Assembly: GCA_004431415.1 (NCBI GenBank)
Contig: QPMI01000116.1
Location: forward strand, 62,001-126,000
Origin: Cyanophora paradoxa
Taxonomy: Eukaryota; Glaucocystophyceae; Cyanophorales; Cyanophoraceae
Direction of reading: 5' to 3'
DNA: 64,000 bases
Made by a program: the position numbers and the translations under genes. Of this stretch, positions 1 through 11,281 are shown piece by piece (the stretch's first letter is position 1; the number at the start of each line of letters is the position of its first letter). The notes beneath the pieces are model-generated. The model was given only the letters and a program-made list of their open reading frames with translations, did not search any database and was not told the DNA's origin.

Positions 1-2381
1 GGCAGCCGCTGGATGAGCGCACATCCTTCAAGGAGCTGAAGGCGGTTGGAAGCGCCGAAGTCCGGGGCGCGCGCCGCTACACTCGCCACGTTTTGAAGAA
101 CGCACTGCAGCTGATGGGGTGCAAGCCCCAGCACTCGCACTACATCACAGGTGAGCTCGTCACCGTCCGCTAGCTTCTTCTGCGTCTCTGAGCGCGCATA
201 CGTGCTTCCCGGCGGCCGCAGAGGCCGTCTTCGATGCGCTGACCGAGGAAGGCTCTAGGCGCGGAACCCTGAGGGGCGGGTCCGACGAGACGTTCTGCGC
301 GTGCACGACGCGGGCGCAGTTCCTGCACGTCGTGCAGGCCGCTCTGGCGAGGCAAGCCGGCGATCCGCCCGCCCGCCCGCCCGCCCGCCGCGCCGCGCCC
401 AGTCCGTGACGGAAGGGGCGCAGGCACCAGTACGTCAAGCCGAGGCACCTGCAGGACTTTGTGATCGCGTGTGACATCAAGGAGCGCAAGCGCTCCTTCG
501 TTCTCCTCTTCGGCGGCACGTCCGGCTGCGGCAAGTCCACCCTCGCCTCGCTGCTCGCCTCCCGGTGCGCGGGAAAGAGCGCCCGCTTTCCTTTCCGCCA
601 GCGCGCCGCTGTTTACGACGCCGCGCGGCTCGGCTCCAGGCTCGGCGTGACGACCGTGCTCTCCACGGATTCGATCCGCCACATGCTGCGAAACTTCATT
701 ACGCAGGCGCGCCGGCCGGCCCTTGCCGTCGCTCTTTCTTTCCCGCCCGCACTCCCCGCGGCTTAATCTGCGGTAGGAGGAGGCGCCGATCCTGTACGCC
801 TCCACGTACGACGCGGCCGAGGCGCTGCAGGGCTCCGAGCTCGACGGAATGACGCCGAAGAAGCGGGTGCGGGGGGGCCGCGGGCGTCGCCCGGGCCCGC
901 TCGGCTCACCCGGGTTGGACGCAGCTGCTGTCGGGGTACAAGGCGCAGAACGAGATGGTGTTCAGGTGAGCGGAGACGCGGCGGGGCCTTCGTTCTCCCG
1001 CCCGCTTCCCCCGTCCCCGCCCGCCCCGCCCCCCTAACCTTGTACCCCCCCTCTCAGCAAGCTGGCGGCGCTGATCGACGCGTGCGAGCGCCGCAACGAG
1101 TCAGTCATCATCGAGGGGGTGCGCCTCGGATCGGATCTGACCTGATCTATCTCGGTGATTTCAATGTGAATTTGATCGGAAGGTGCACTGCTCGGTCGAG
1201 CTGGTGGTGGAGCTGATGCGGCGGTACCCCAACTGCATCCCCTTCATCGTCTTCATCTCCAACGAGGCGCGCGCGCCCGTACCCCCCATCCCGTCCCCTT
1301 TCTCCCCCACCCGCCAACCCTTCTTCCCCCCCCCCCTCCCCGCCAACTTCGTTCGCAGAACAAGCACAAGGAGCGCTTCGCGGTCCGCTCGAAGTACATG
1401 ACGCTGGATCCCCGCCTCGTGCGCCCTTTCTAGATTCTAGATTAGCCTTGATTTGATTCTAGATGCGCCTTAGGTTCTAGATCAGCCTAACCCGCCTCGT
1501 GCGCTCCGCCTCGATTAGGCTCTAGACGCGCCTTCGATTCTAGGTTAGGCTAACCTGGAGCCAGAGAGAGACTAGCCTCGCCCGGGCCCTCCTCCCCACG
1601 CCAGCCGGCCCGGGCCGCCTCTGCCCGGCCGCGCGCCTAGAGCCTAGCCAGAGCCTCGTTTGCCCCGCCTGGCCCCGCCCGGGCCCTCCTCCCTGCGCCG
1701 AGCGAGGACGGCCAGTCGGGCCGTCTCTGCCCCGCCGCGCGCCTTAAAGAGTCCAGCCTATCCAAGCCCAGCCAGAGAGAGACTAGCCCCGGTGCTCTGC
1801 CTGCCCGTCTCTGCCTAGCCAAACTTCGCCTAGAATCGCCTAGCCAAGCTTCGCCTAGCCCGGACGCTCTGCCGCGCCCCCCCGCCGACGCCCCCCTCGC
1901 CCCCGGCCGCAGAACAAGTACGCGAAGCACTTCTCGAACATCCGGACCATCCAGAAGTACCTCTGCAAGCAGGCCGACCGCTTCCTCGTGCGCCCCCGCC
2001 CCCCGCCCTCGCCCAGATTAGCTTAGATTAGATTCTAGATGCGAGGTTGGACTTCGATTGTAGATTAGATCTAGCCTAGATGTGCTTTAGATTTGGAATC
2101 TTTAGCTCCAGAAGTACCTCTGTCACCAGGCCGACCGCTTCCTCGTGCGCCGGCCGGCGCCGCTTCCCGCTTCTTTCTTTTTCGCCCCGTCTACCTCCCT
2201 TGGCGTATCTAGCTCCTTAGCTTCTTCCCCCCCTGCAGCCGCCTCCCGCTCCTTCTCCTCCCCTCTTCGCCCGGCCTCTCCGAGCCTCCGCCTCCCCCGC
2301 AGATCCCCATTGACGTATTTAGCTCCTTAGCGTCTTCCTCCCCCGCAGCCGCCTCCCCTCTTCGCCCGGCCTCGCTGCCCG

Positions 2382-2412
<31 letters not shown>

Positions 2413-2885
2413 GAGCCTCCGTCTCCCCCGCAGATCCCCAAGATCGACAACACGAACATCGACCGATCGGTGGCGACGGTGAGCCGAGCGCGCGCGCCGC
2501 TTGCGGCCGCACTGCTCTGCCCTGACCCGACCCCCCCGCCCGACCCGCCCGCCCCAGGTCCACTCGATCGTGCGGACGTGCCTCCGCAAGCTCGCGCAGG
2601 GCGGGCAGCTCTACGACGCTGACCTCGGCAAGGCACGCTCCGCTGCCCTTGTCTTCGCTGCTCCGCCTTCGCCGTTCTCACCCCCGCCCCGCCCCGCCTC
2701 GTTAGGCGACGATCCTGCACCACAAGTACCAGAAGGAGCTGCAGCTCCTCTGGTCCTCCAAGGCCATGCTCTCCCGCATCCGCAACAAGGCCAAGGCTCG
2801 TGTACCCCCCCCCCCCCCCCCCCCCCCCCCCAAGCTTAGGATCTTGCAGCTCAAGGGCGGGTCGAGCACTCCCACGGGCCAGGCG

Positions 2886-2920
<35 letters not shown>

Positions 2921-4350
2921 CGACGGCAGCGCGCGGCCGGGGTACAGCTCCTCCACAGCCGCCGCCGCGGCCTACAGCGGCGGCTCGGGCGCACTCGCCC
3001 GCCCGCGGCCGCCGCGCAGCGCCCCGGCCGACCTCGTCTCCGATCGGCGGGGCCCCTCGCCCCCGTCTCCCTCTCCGGCCTCTCCGGTACCCCCGCCTCC
3101 GCCGCCGCCCCTGCCGTCCCCGCCTCGTCCAGTAGCCCATTGGACGGCTCCGCGAACCTGGAGCCGGTTCCGCCCGAGAGCCCCCGCCCCTCCTCCCGTC
3201 CGGCCGAGCCGGCGGCGGCGCCCCCGCCAGTCGCGCCGTCTACGCCGGAAAGATTTCCGGCGGGCGCGCCTCCGCAGCCGCCGTTGTCTGCGCCGAGGAG
3301 GCGCCGGGCCGATTCGGCCCGGGCGGGCGGGCCCGGGCGAGCGCGCCGGCCGCGAGCGGTCGCGGACGATCGGCGGCGGCGGCGCGGCCGAGGACGACAC
3401 GATGTACGACAACGAGCGCGAGACCGGTACCCCTCCCGAATCCCGTCCCCTCTCCCCGCCAACTCACGGGTTCGGCCGGCCGCAGAGGAGGGGGAGGAGG
3501 GCGCGGGGGGCCTGGAGCCGGACGAGAACGAGGACGCGGTGGGGTCCGTCGACGAGATCACGGCCGAGGAGGGCCCGGGGGGGCTCGACGGGCCCGACGC
3601 GCCCGGCCGCCCGCCGCGCGGCCGCCCGCGCCCCGGGACCTCAGGCACGTCGCCGCAGCGAACGCGGTGCGCTCGTACCCCGGACGCCGCCCGCCCCCCC
3701 TAAGCCTTACGCCACCGCCTTACGCTTCCTTCGCAGCAAGCTGCCGCGCGGGGCCTCCGCGCGAAGCAGGGGCCGGGGCCCGGGCCCGGCGGCGGCGCGT
3801 CGGGCTCGAACGGCAGAAGGTCATCGTCTCCGTCCTCCGGCTCGTCCTCGGCGACGGCGGCGGTGGCGGCGGCGAAGGCGGGGGCCGGCCCACCCTCCTC
3901 CCCGGGGGCGGCCTCCTCCGGGGGCGCCTCGCTGGGGGGTACCCGCCTGCGCGGGCCCGGAGCGCGCGGCAGCCGCCGCCCGCCCCGCCGGCCCCGACCG
4001 GCTTCGCTGGGCTCCTGACCGTGACGACCGAGCGCCTCCCGCGGGCGCCGGGCTCGCCCGGCTCGCCCCAGTCGCCCCACGACTCCGAGGCGGCCGACGA
4101 CGCCCCCGAGGGAGCCCGCCCCGGCCTCCTCCTCGCCTCGGGGCGTCGCGGCGAGGGCCGCCCCGCCGCCAGCGAGGAGTGGACCGCCGGGGGGTACACC
4201 AACGTCGAGCCCGAGTCGGAGTCCCCCAGCGAGGAGGCGGTATCCCCCTCGGAGGACCCGGCGCACCGGCGGCTGCCGCCGTCGATGCCCACGCGCCGCG
4301 GCGGCGGCCCGGGCCCCACGCCCCAGTCGGGGCGCCCCCGGCTTCCTTAG
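1..4350 (+). CDS. LPA1-like P-loop kinase (2-phosphoglycerate kinase family), 5' partial
   Basis: The gene enters from the left edge and is split into many short exons. Recognisable blocks in order: 'LQLMGCKPQHSHYIT' (about 109-150), the Walker A exon 'FGGTSGCGKST' (about 505-545), 'LGVTTVLSTDSIRHML', 'ESVIIEGVHCSVELV', 'ERFAVRSKYMTLDP', 'KHFSNIRTIQKYL', 'IPKIDNTNIDRSVAT' and 'LLWSSKAMLSRI' (to about 2795). This order matches the plant LOW PHYTIC ACID 1 / 2-phosphoglycerate kinase family, soluble P-loop proteins linked to phytate accumulation; the substrate here is not known. After about 2840 the protein becomes a long Ala, Pro, Gly and acidic tail. The frame of the tail is uncertain because of C-runs and a poly-Ala tract; I end it at the in-frame stop at 4350. 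One intron (2633-2705) appears to be GC-AG. The kinase part is secure, the tail and stop are not. Confidence 0.8.
1951..2441 (+). repeat. intron carrying copies of its flanking exon borders
   Basis: The intron at 1988-2433 of the LPA1-like gene contains a second copy of the end of the preceding exon plus its donor: 1951-1994 is repeated at 2108-2151 with about three mismatches. It also carries a decoy of the acceptor and start of the following exon: the real ccgcagatcccca at about 2429-2441 has a copy ending at about 2309, after which the sequence diverges. A shorter unit (tagctccttag ... cgcccggcctc) is also repeated around 2209-2285 and 2316-2372. A run of more than 20 C follows at about 2388-2409. 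Confidence 0.75.
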
Positions 4351-4932
4351 CTCTTCTTTCTTTTGCGAAAGGTAGCGCTGCGAGATCGCCGCGCTTCGTA
4401 CTATTTGATCCCTGGGACTATTTCGGTGCCGCGTGCCCGTAGTTCTGTACTAAGATGTAGATAGCTATAGGCTTTTACTTTCATTAGGCAGAAGAACCGT
4501 CGGATGTTCTAATTAGGAGTTCCAGAAGATCAGGACTAGTTCTCTAGACTCTCAGACTTCCAATTGCTTCGGCGTCGTGACAGTAAGAAATGATTGCTAC
4601 GCGCGATGCTTGCCCGTGCTCGGCCCATGTTATTCAAACGTTAGGTGGAATCCAGAAAAGAAACCCCGCCCCGATCGAGCCAGCTGCAACGCCACAATGA
4701 TCGATTATGGACCGCCCATGCGTACGCGTCGCGCCTCGCCCTCGCGCGGCATGAGTCATCCAATCGAGCTCTCCGCGACGAAAATCCAGTACAGCGCGAA
4801 GCCGCCAGGCGCTCACCGCATGCGCACGTGGCCTGCAAAAGATCGGCACGGCGCCTGGAATCGGACGGCCCGCTTCGCAAACGAGATCCTGTCTATTTGA
4901 AATGCAAAAAGCTAAACTATAAGCGACTGCAT
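4351..4932. other. intergenic, between convergent genes
   Basis: The 3' ends of the LPA1-like gene and the L24 gene face each other here. I see no exon with coding character, RNA gene or repeat. Composition is less GC-rich than in the genes. Confidence 0.5.
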
Positions 4933-5506
4933 CTATGCCTTCTTAACGTTCGACGCGTGGATGGGCGCCTCGAAGGTCTGCGCGAGCGATCAGGATGGTG
5001 CTGGACCGAGCGCACGTAAGAAAACACGAACAACGATGTTGCCCTTGGCCTCCTCTGCGCGGCGGTTGGGCTTCACGTGCTTGGTAGCGACGTTGACGCT
5101 CTCGACGACGAGGTAGTCGCCAGTCCGGGAGATGACCTGAGATACTTTGAGCTGCGTCTCGCGGCGCGAGCGCGGCCAGGCAAACCTTGCCCTCCTTGCC
5201 CTTCTCCGAGCCAGAGATGACAACAACGGAGTCGCCCTTCTTCACGTCCTTGTTCGCCGGCTTGCTGCTCTTCGGCGCATACTTCTCGCCGTCAGGGAGG
5301 CCGCGGCTGCGCAGCGATCACGGGAATGGTCAGCGCATGCTGCAAACGGAGCCAGGCGGTGCGGTCCGCCAGCCAGCCGCGCCGGCACCAGAATCTGCTC
5401 ACCGGGCCACGATCTCAAAGGAGCAGATCTGGGGCTGCGCCGAGGTAGTGGCGATGCTAGCGCCGAAGAAGCTGCGCGCAGCCGCGGCCGCCTGGACGAA
5501 AGCCAT
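4933..5506 (-). CDS. rpl24: ribosomal protein L24, bacterial type, nuclear-encoded plastid precursor
   Basis: Joining four exons gives a presequence followed by a complete bacterial-type L24: KOW-type start 'DVKKGDSVVVISGSEKGKEG', then 'VISRTGDYLVVESVNVATKH', 'VKPNRRAEEAKGNIV' and the C-terminus 'TFEAPIHASNVKKA'. L24 is an early assembly protein of the large ribosomal subunit. The chosen start gives MAFVQAAAAARSFFG, an Ala-rich presequence with Phe at position 3, which fits a plastid transit peptide of glaucophyte or red-lineage type; mitochondrial targeting is the alternative. Exon 1 ends at 5403 (GTGAGC donor). An upstream in-frame Met would lengthen the presequence. The gene is head-to-head with the SET gene, 66 bases between start codons. 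Confidence 0.88.
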
Positions 5507-5572
5507 GTCTGAGATTCTAGCGAACAAAAAAACGAACGGGAGTACGTGAGCTGTCCAACGGGGTACAGTCCA

Positions 5573-7790
5573 ATGGCGCACCCGCAGCCCAGGCCGGGCC
5601 CCGTGCTGGCCTGCGCGCTGGCTTGCGTGATGCTGGTGGCGATAGTAGCTCCCTCGCGGGCCGCGTCCCCCCCGAAGAGGAAAGGTGCGCAGAGCAACTT
5701 GCCGCGTCGGCCCCCGGGGCGCCCGGCCAGCCGAAGGGGCCCCTCACCTCGATGCGCACGCGTGCGCGCGCCTGCAGTCGATCCGGAGGCCGCCTTCCAC
5801 AGGTGGCTGGAGGAGCACGGCGGCGCTCGCAGGCACCAAATCGGGTCCGCCGGCTCTATGGGCCGCGGCCTGTTCGCGCGCGTGCCTATCAAGGTCCGTT
5901 AGCTTGGTTTAGCCCCAGCTCGCCTCGCCGACGTACCGCAGAGCCACGAGCCGGCCGTGCACGTCCCGCTCAAGTTGTACGTCCGCCGCCGCCGCCGCCG
6001 CCCGCGAGCGCCCGCCAAGTTTGAGCGTGCATCCTACGCAGGTGCATGTCGGTGTTCTCCGCGAAGCAGCAGCCGTACGCGCGGGCCTTCCAGGACGAGG
6101 ACGTGGAGCTCGACGACGACTCCATTCTCGCGCTGCACATCCTCGTCGAGGCCTCGAACCCGAAGTCATTCTGGGCGCCGTACATCGGGATCCTTCCGAA
6201 GCAACTCGACATGCCGCTGGTCTGGTCCGAGAAGGACCTGCAGGAGCTCCAAGGCTCCCCCCTCAAGTGTGCGTGGCGGTCTAGATCTGATTCTAGGCCG
6301 CAGCGAGCGTTCAAGGCCAAGTGAGCCTTGTGCTAGAGCCGACTCGCCCCGGCCCGCCCCGCAGCGTACACAGAGGCGGCGCTGAAGCAGCTGCGGGCGA
6401 ACTTCGATCGCTTCCAGCCGAGCCTCGTCGAGGAGTACGAGCAGTGGTTCCCCGAGTCGCTCGTCACGTTCGACGCCTACAAGTGGGCCATGTGCGCCGC
6501 CGCGTACCCCCCGCCCGGGCCGCCTCCCCCGGACCTTGTTCCCATGATCACGCCCCTCCCCGCGCGGCAGGGCCATCATCTACAACCGGGCGTGGGAGAT
6601 GAGGATAGGGGAGCGGCCGGCCGCCCGCGTGCTCGCGCCCCTGGTCGACCTCGCGAACTGGGCACCCGACGTACCCGTGCGCTTCATCCCCTCCCCGTCT
6701 CCCCCCGTTCGCCTCTGACGCCTCTGACGCCTCCGACTATCGAACAGACAGCGGTAGTCTTTGACGAGAAGGCGGGGGCGGTGGTCATGCGGACGGGGAA
6801 GGACTATGACGAGGGCCAGCAGATCTTCGTGGGGTACAACCTCCCCGCCTCCAACTGGCGCCTCCTCCAGGCCTACGGGTACCCCCCTTCCTCTCGGCTT
6901 TCCCGTACCCCGCCGCCCGCCCGCCTCCCGCCCGCGAACGCTCGCCTGCAGGTTCCTTGTGGACGACCCGGCCAGGAACGAGGTACCCCGCCCCCCTCCG
7001 GATCCGATCCCCCGCCGCCTCCGATCCCGAGGGGGGATACGCCAGGTGGTCCTGGACCTGCAGCTGAGCCCCAGCATCCCCTACTACGAGGAGAAGGAGG
7101 ACCTGATCGCCGCCCGGCGGGGCTCCCAGTGCGCCCTACCCCCGCCGCGCTTCTCCCCCTCCCTCTCCCTCGCTTGACTCACGCCGGCCGGCCGGGCAGG
7201 GGTATGTCGTTCGTGCTGAAGAAGGACGATCTGCTGCCGGCGGACCTGCTCTACGCGATGCGGATCAGCGCTCTGACCGCGGAGGACTGGCGGGGACGGA
7301 GCGAGGCGGAGGAGGACCGGCCCGTCTCCTACAACAGGCGAGCCCCTCCCCGCTGGATGTTATCGTTCGCTCTCGCTGAACGGGGTACCCGCAGCGAGGT
7401 GGCGGTGCGCGCTCGGAGCGGCGGGCCTGACGTTCCAGGCGTGGCAGGTGTCTAACTGAGCTTTCCCTCAGGCCTACGAGACGCTGGCGTCGGCGGTGCA
7501 GGACGTGATCCACAGGTACCGAACGACGGTCTCGGAGGACGAGCTCCTCCTGCACGCCGGCATCTCCCGCCACACGCGCCTGGCCGTCCGGGTGCCTGCC
7601 TTCTTCTCCTCCCTCTCTCTTGATGCGAATCGACCAGGGTGGCACCGCTGACCCTCGGACGCCGCTCTCGTTGTTGGCGCAGCTCCGGATCGAGGAAAAG
7701 ATTATCTTAAGGAGCGCGCACCACCTGTACACCTCGCGGAAGGCCCGCATAAAAGAGCGCGGGCCCGGGCGATACCGGGAAGAAAGCTAG
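5573..7790 (+). CDS. SET-domain protein of the Rubisco LSMT / SETD3 type
   Basis: Exon pieces give a SET fold split by an insert, then a substrate-binding C-terminal domain, the layout of Rubisco large-subunit methyltransferase and SETD3. Landmarks: 'GSMGRGLFARV' (AdoMet loop), 'ILALHILVEASNPKSFWAPY', 'LAPLVDLANWAPD' (where the family normally has an N-H motif), 'GQQIFVGYNLPASNWRLLQA' and 'YGF', then an alpha-helical C-terminal region ending near 'HLYTSRKARIKER'. Such enzymes methylate lysine or histidine in non-histone proteins. The N-terminus has a hydrophobic stretch 'VLACALACVMLVAIV' before a basic region, suggesting a signal or organelle presequence. An earlier in-frame ATG exists at 5546. 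The Asn-Trp in place of Asn-His could affect cofactor binding. Confidence 0.8.
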
Positions 7791-8190
7791 GTAGAGCGCT
7801 CGGAAGCCCCAGGCGCAGCCCAGGACAGGAAGCGTGTGCGTGTGTTTTGCGCATGTCAATTCAAAAATACGAGTGAAAACAAATAACTGCTCTCTGCGCA
7901 AGGCATGTAGATCGATCTAGGACGTAGGGAGAGCACGTGCGGCCGGCGGCGGGGTGCGCGACCCCCGCAGCCGGTGTCGGGGAGGAGTCGGGTTCGGTGA
8001 GGCGGGAAGATCACGACAGGAGAGAAGGAGGTATCCGGACGGGAAGGCACGAAGGGCGGAGAAAGTGGGGGAGGCAGGGCGGTTACACCGCGGTGAGAAG
8101 AGCTGGGAGATCCCCCGGCGTTGGGTGCGACGGGAGTCTACGCGAGCCGGGTGCAAGGCTGGCTGCGACGGCCTTGACTCATTCGAGAAA
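7791..8190. other. intergenic, between convergent genes
   Basis: The SET gene and Rab gene A end towards each other. The stretch is purine-rich on the + strand (7975-8090), probably 3' untranslated sequence. No gene seen. Confidence 0.5.
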
Positions 8191-9282
8191 CTAGCAGCAG
8201 CCCTTCTTCTCCGCCGGCGCCTCGCGGCCCTTGGTCTCCGTGCTGGGCAGCTTGATGGTGTCCTCGTCCACGGTCTCAGCGGCGGACTCCATCCTAAACA
8301 TACTATCGGTGGAAAGCTCAAGTATTGCGAGCCGCAAAGAGCGCACCGCTTCTTGATAGACTCCGCAAGCATGATGAAGACCTCGTCCACCTTGTAGCCG
8401 GTCTTCGCGCTCGTTTCCAAGTACGGGATGTTAAGCGACCGCGCGAACTCCTGCATTCGAGCGAAAGACGCTTTAGCCGATAGCCCGGCCCGCCGACGCT
8501 GGAATCGGAGCCCAGCTCACCGCCGCAGTGTTGGTGTCCACCTGGCGCTGCGCGGTGAGGTCGCACTTGGTGCCGACCAGGATCTTGTTCACGTCGCCGC
8601 GCGAATGCTTGTCAATGCGCTTCAGCCAGGTCTTCACGTTGTCGAAGCTCTCCTTGTTGGTCACATCGAAGCACACGACGATGCCCTGGGCGAGGCGGTA
8701 GTACGTGTCTGATACGATAATAGCACCGAAGCAAGCCCTGGTGAGCCAAAGAGACCAGAGATAGGGCGCAGCATGGCCCAGGAAAGAGCAACGCACTGGA
8801 GATGATGCGGAAGCGCTCCTGGCCAGCCGTGTCCCACTGAAGCCAAGAGGGTCAGCCTTCGAGCAAGTTGCTCAGAACTTTGCCAGCACACGCACAATCT
8901 GCAGCTTGATGGTCTTGCCAGCAAGGTCGATGGTGCGGTTTTTCTACGTTCGAAATGAGCCGCAGAGCCGCGCAGCCTTCTACGGCACCCAACGCACGAA
9001 GTCGACACCAATGGTGCTGACATAGTTGTCTACGAACGAGTCGTCCTGCGGCCCGGTAGCTTCAGCGGAGTTCGCTGCCGTTGAAAAGCGGCGAGGCGCC
9101 CCGCACGCACCGCGAAGCGGAGAAGCAGCGAAGTCTTCCCGACATTCGAGTCGCCGAGAGTGACGATGATGAACAGGTAGTCGCTGGAGGCGAGTCAGAA
9201 TATTCCGACAGCGGGAAGGCGCGAGGTCTATCAGTCTCGCCGAAACGAAGCCCGCAATCAGGACGCACTAGTCGGCGTTCAT
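8191..9282 (-). CDS. Rab GTPase A (Rab1/Rab8-like)
   Basis: The spliced protein starts MNADYDYLFIIV. It carries the small-GTPase motifs in order: P-loop 'GDSNVGKTS', switch I 'STIGVDFKNRTIDLGG', switch II 'WDTAGQERF', 'GTKCDL' (Thr where Rabs usually have Asn) and 'ETSAKTG'. It ends in EKKGCC, a double-cysteine geranylgeranylation signal. Such proteins switch vesicle traffic, in the Rab1 class between ER and Golgi. The start codon is at 9282, split from the P-loop exon by an intron inside a Tyr codon. It lies directly downstream of Rab gene B on the same strand and is clearly its tandem duplicate. The start also fits the usual N-terminus of Rab1. Confidence 0.88.
8985..9186 (-). repeat. near-identical block shared with Rab gene B
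   Basis: This block and 10805-11006 align without gaps at an offset of 1820 bases with only about two differences. The block includes a complete intron as well as exon sequence. The remaining introns of the two genes have diverged, which points to recent gene conversion or selection on this block. Confidence 0.85.
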
Positions 9283-9884
9283 GGCTGCGGGGCCTGTCGC
9301 CTGAGAGGCCGAGCTTCTTTCTCCGGGTACGGCGACCTTTCGGGGTACGCGACTTCGGGTGCAACCTCCGACGCGCCGCTTCCCTTCAACTGCGCGCTGC
9401 GGTCTTTCTCTTGCAGGTTCAGGAACCTTCGAACAGGTTACAGTCCTTCCCTGCTCGCCGGCGTCGCTGGATCAATTTCGGTTTGCGAGCCAGATCTAGA
9501 GCCGCCCGGCCGCGCTCATGCATGATCACTAGTACTGAGTCATCGGCTGAGCACTGCGGCGGCGGCCGCGCATGTGCAACGCCGCGGAGCGGAGAGGGAG
9601 CCAAGCTGACGCAATCAGCGTAGTGCTGAGCGCTAGCTACAGCTGTCCCCGCGCCGCGGCGGCACGGCACGCGGGATTAAGGTCAAACGATACTGCGCCG
9701 GCACAGCAGTCTATCATATCTATCAGCTCCCCGCCGCGCGCGATGCATGCGACCGCGTTCGGGTAATAGCGCGGTTCGGTCTTGAAATCTGCATCGCCTG
9801 CCCTGACTCCTAACTAGTATCTACAGGTGGAAGATTGTACATAGAGATAGGAGGAGATAGCTAGGTAATCGAAGGGCTGCGCGC
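9283..9884. other. intergenic between tandem Rab genes
   Basis: No coding exon or RNA gene recognised. It should contain the promoter of Rab gene A and the 3' end of Rab gene B. A GC-rich stretch with short palindromic words lies at 9540-9590. Confidence 0.4.
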
Positions 9885-11122
9885 CTAGCAGCACCCCTTC
9901 TTCTCCTCTACTTGGCCCCTTGCCTTCGTTTCGGTGTTGGGAAGCTTGATTGTCGACTGGCTGTCGTCCGCACCGGTGTCCGCGCTCGCCTCCATGCTGT
10001 GCCCGGGCGCGTAAGCTGGCAGCGCTTGCGGGACATGCGGGGCAGGGCAGGTCTGCCGCGCACCGCTTCTTGATCCCCTCCGCAAGTGCCGTGAAGACAT
10101 CTAGTGCGCGAAGGAAGAGCGGTGAGCGGCCGCGAATGTTCTGGAGGCGGCGCGCGGCGCGCAGACCGTCGACGTGGTAGCCGTTCTTGGCGGACGTTTC
10201 GAAGAACGGGATCCGGAGAGAGTCGGCGAACTCCTGCAACCGCGAAAAGCGATGGGCATCAGGCACGCACTTCTCCACTCAGAGGGAACGCGGGCCGGCG
10301 CGGCACCTTCGCGGTGTTGTACTCCACCTGGCGCTGCGCGGTGAGGTCGCACTTGGTGCCGACCAGGATCTTGTTCACGTCGCCGCGCGAATGCTTGTCA
10401 ATGCGCTTCAGCCAGGTCTTCACGTTGTCGAAGCTCTCCTTGCTGGTCACATCGTAGCACACGATGATGCCCTGGGCGAGGCGGTAGTAGGTGTCTGCGA
10501 GGGCACTGCTTGCTCAGAGGACATGCGGGAGACAGAAGCAGCCTACAACTAACGAGCGCTAAGCATCTCAAGGGGTTGCACGCACTGGAGATGATGCGGA
10601 AGCGCTCCTGGCCAGCCGTGTCCCACTGCGCGCGGGAAGCCTGTAAGCCCAGCTCCAACAACAGACCGCAGCTAACGCATATAGCACATCTTAAGCAAAG
10701 TTACAATGCAAGCGCACGATCTGCAGCTTGATGGTCTTCCCGCCAAGGTCGATGGTGCGGTTTTTCTGCGTTTGAAATGAGTTGCTGGACCGGGGCCTTC
10801 AGCAGCACCCAACGCACGAAGTCGACACCAATGGTGCTGACGTAGTTGTCTACGAACGAGTCGTCCTGCGGCCCGGTAGCTTCAGCGGAGTTCGCTGCCG
10901 TTGAAAAGCGGCGAGGCGCCCCGCACGCACCGCGAAGCGGAGAAGCAGCGAAGTCTTCCCGACATTCGAGTCTCCGAGAGTGACGATGATGAACAGGTAG
11001 TCGCTGCGCCACGCGTCCAGCTCAGCAAAGCGGGGGCGGAGAAAGCGCCGCGCCTCTAAGGCGGCGGGAGGGGTGCAAGCGCGACTTCGAGAAGGGCCCA
11101 GAACGCACTAGTCGCTGGCCAT
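9885..11122 (-). CDS. Rab GTPase B (Rab1/Rab8-like)
   Basis: Same exon plan as Rab gene A. The start MASDYDYLFIIV is followed by P-loop 'GDSNVGKTS', 'STIGVDFKNRTIDLGG', 'WDTAGQERF', 'ILVGTKCDL' and 'ETSAKNG'. The hypervariable tail contains 'STIKLPNTETKARG' and ends EKKGCC for prenylation. The GTPase core is nearly identical to gene A; the tail is longer and diverged, so the paralogues may differ in membrane target. The ATG at 11122 is split from exon 2 as in gene A (GTGCGT donor after 'DTA'). It is head-to-head with the isopentenyl phosphate kinase gene, 159 bases apart. The intergenic spacer contains short repeats of AAGCCTGGC type (11160-11220). Confidence 0.88.
10805..11006 (-). repeat. 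near-identical block shared with Rab gene A
   Basis: Partner of 8985-9186; it covers the P-loop exon, an intron and the switch I exon. Confidence 0.85.
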
Positions 11123-11281
11123 CTTGCCTCGTACGCTTCCCGCTCTGTACCCCCGACCCGCCAAGCCTGGCAAGCCAGCAAGCCTGGCAAGCCAAGCGAC
11201 CAGCCTAGCCAAGCCAAGCAAACCTGCGCAGCTGGTGCCAACAATCCTTTTGCATCGCACAGACATTGCAACCGGCGCTCC

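Noticed and set aside
2766-4442. One long open frame of over 550 codons
   Set aside because: It reads through poly-C and GC-rich exon/intron borders. The acidic, Ser-rich tail in another phase looks more like real coding sequence, so the length reflects composition.
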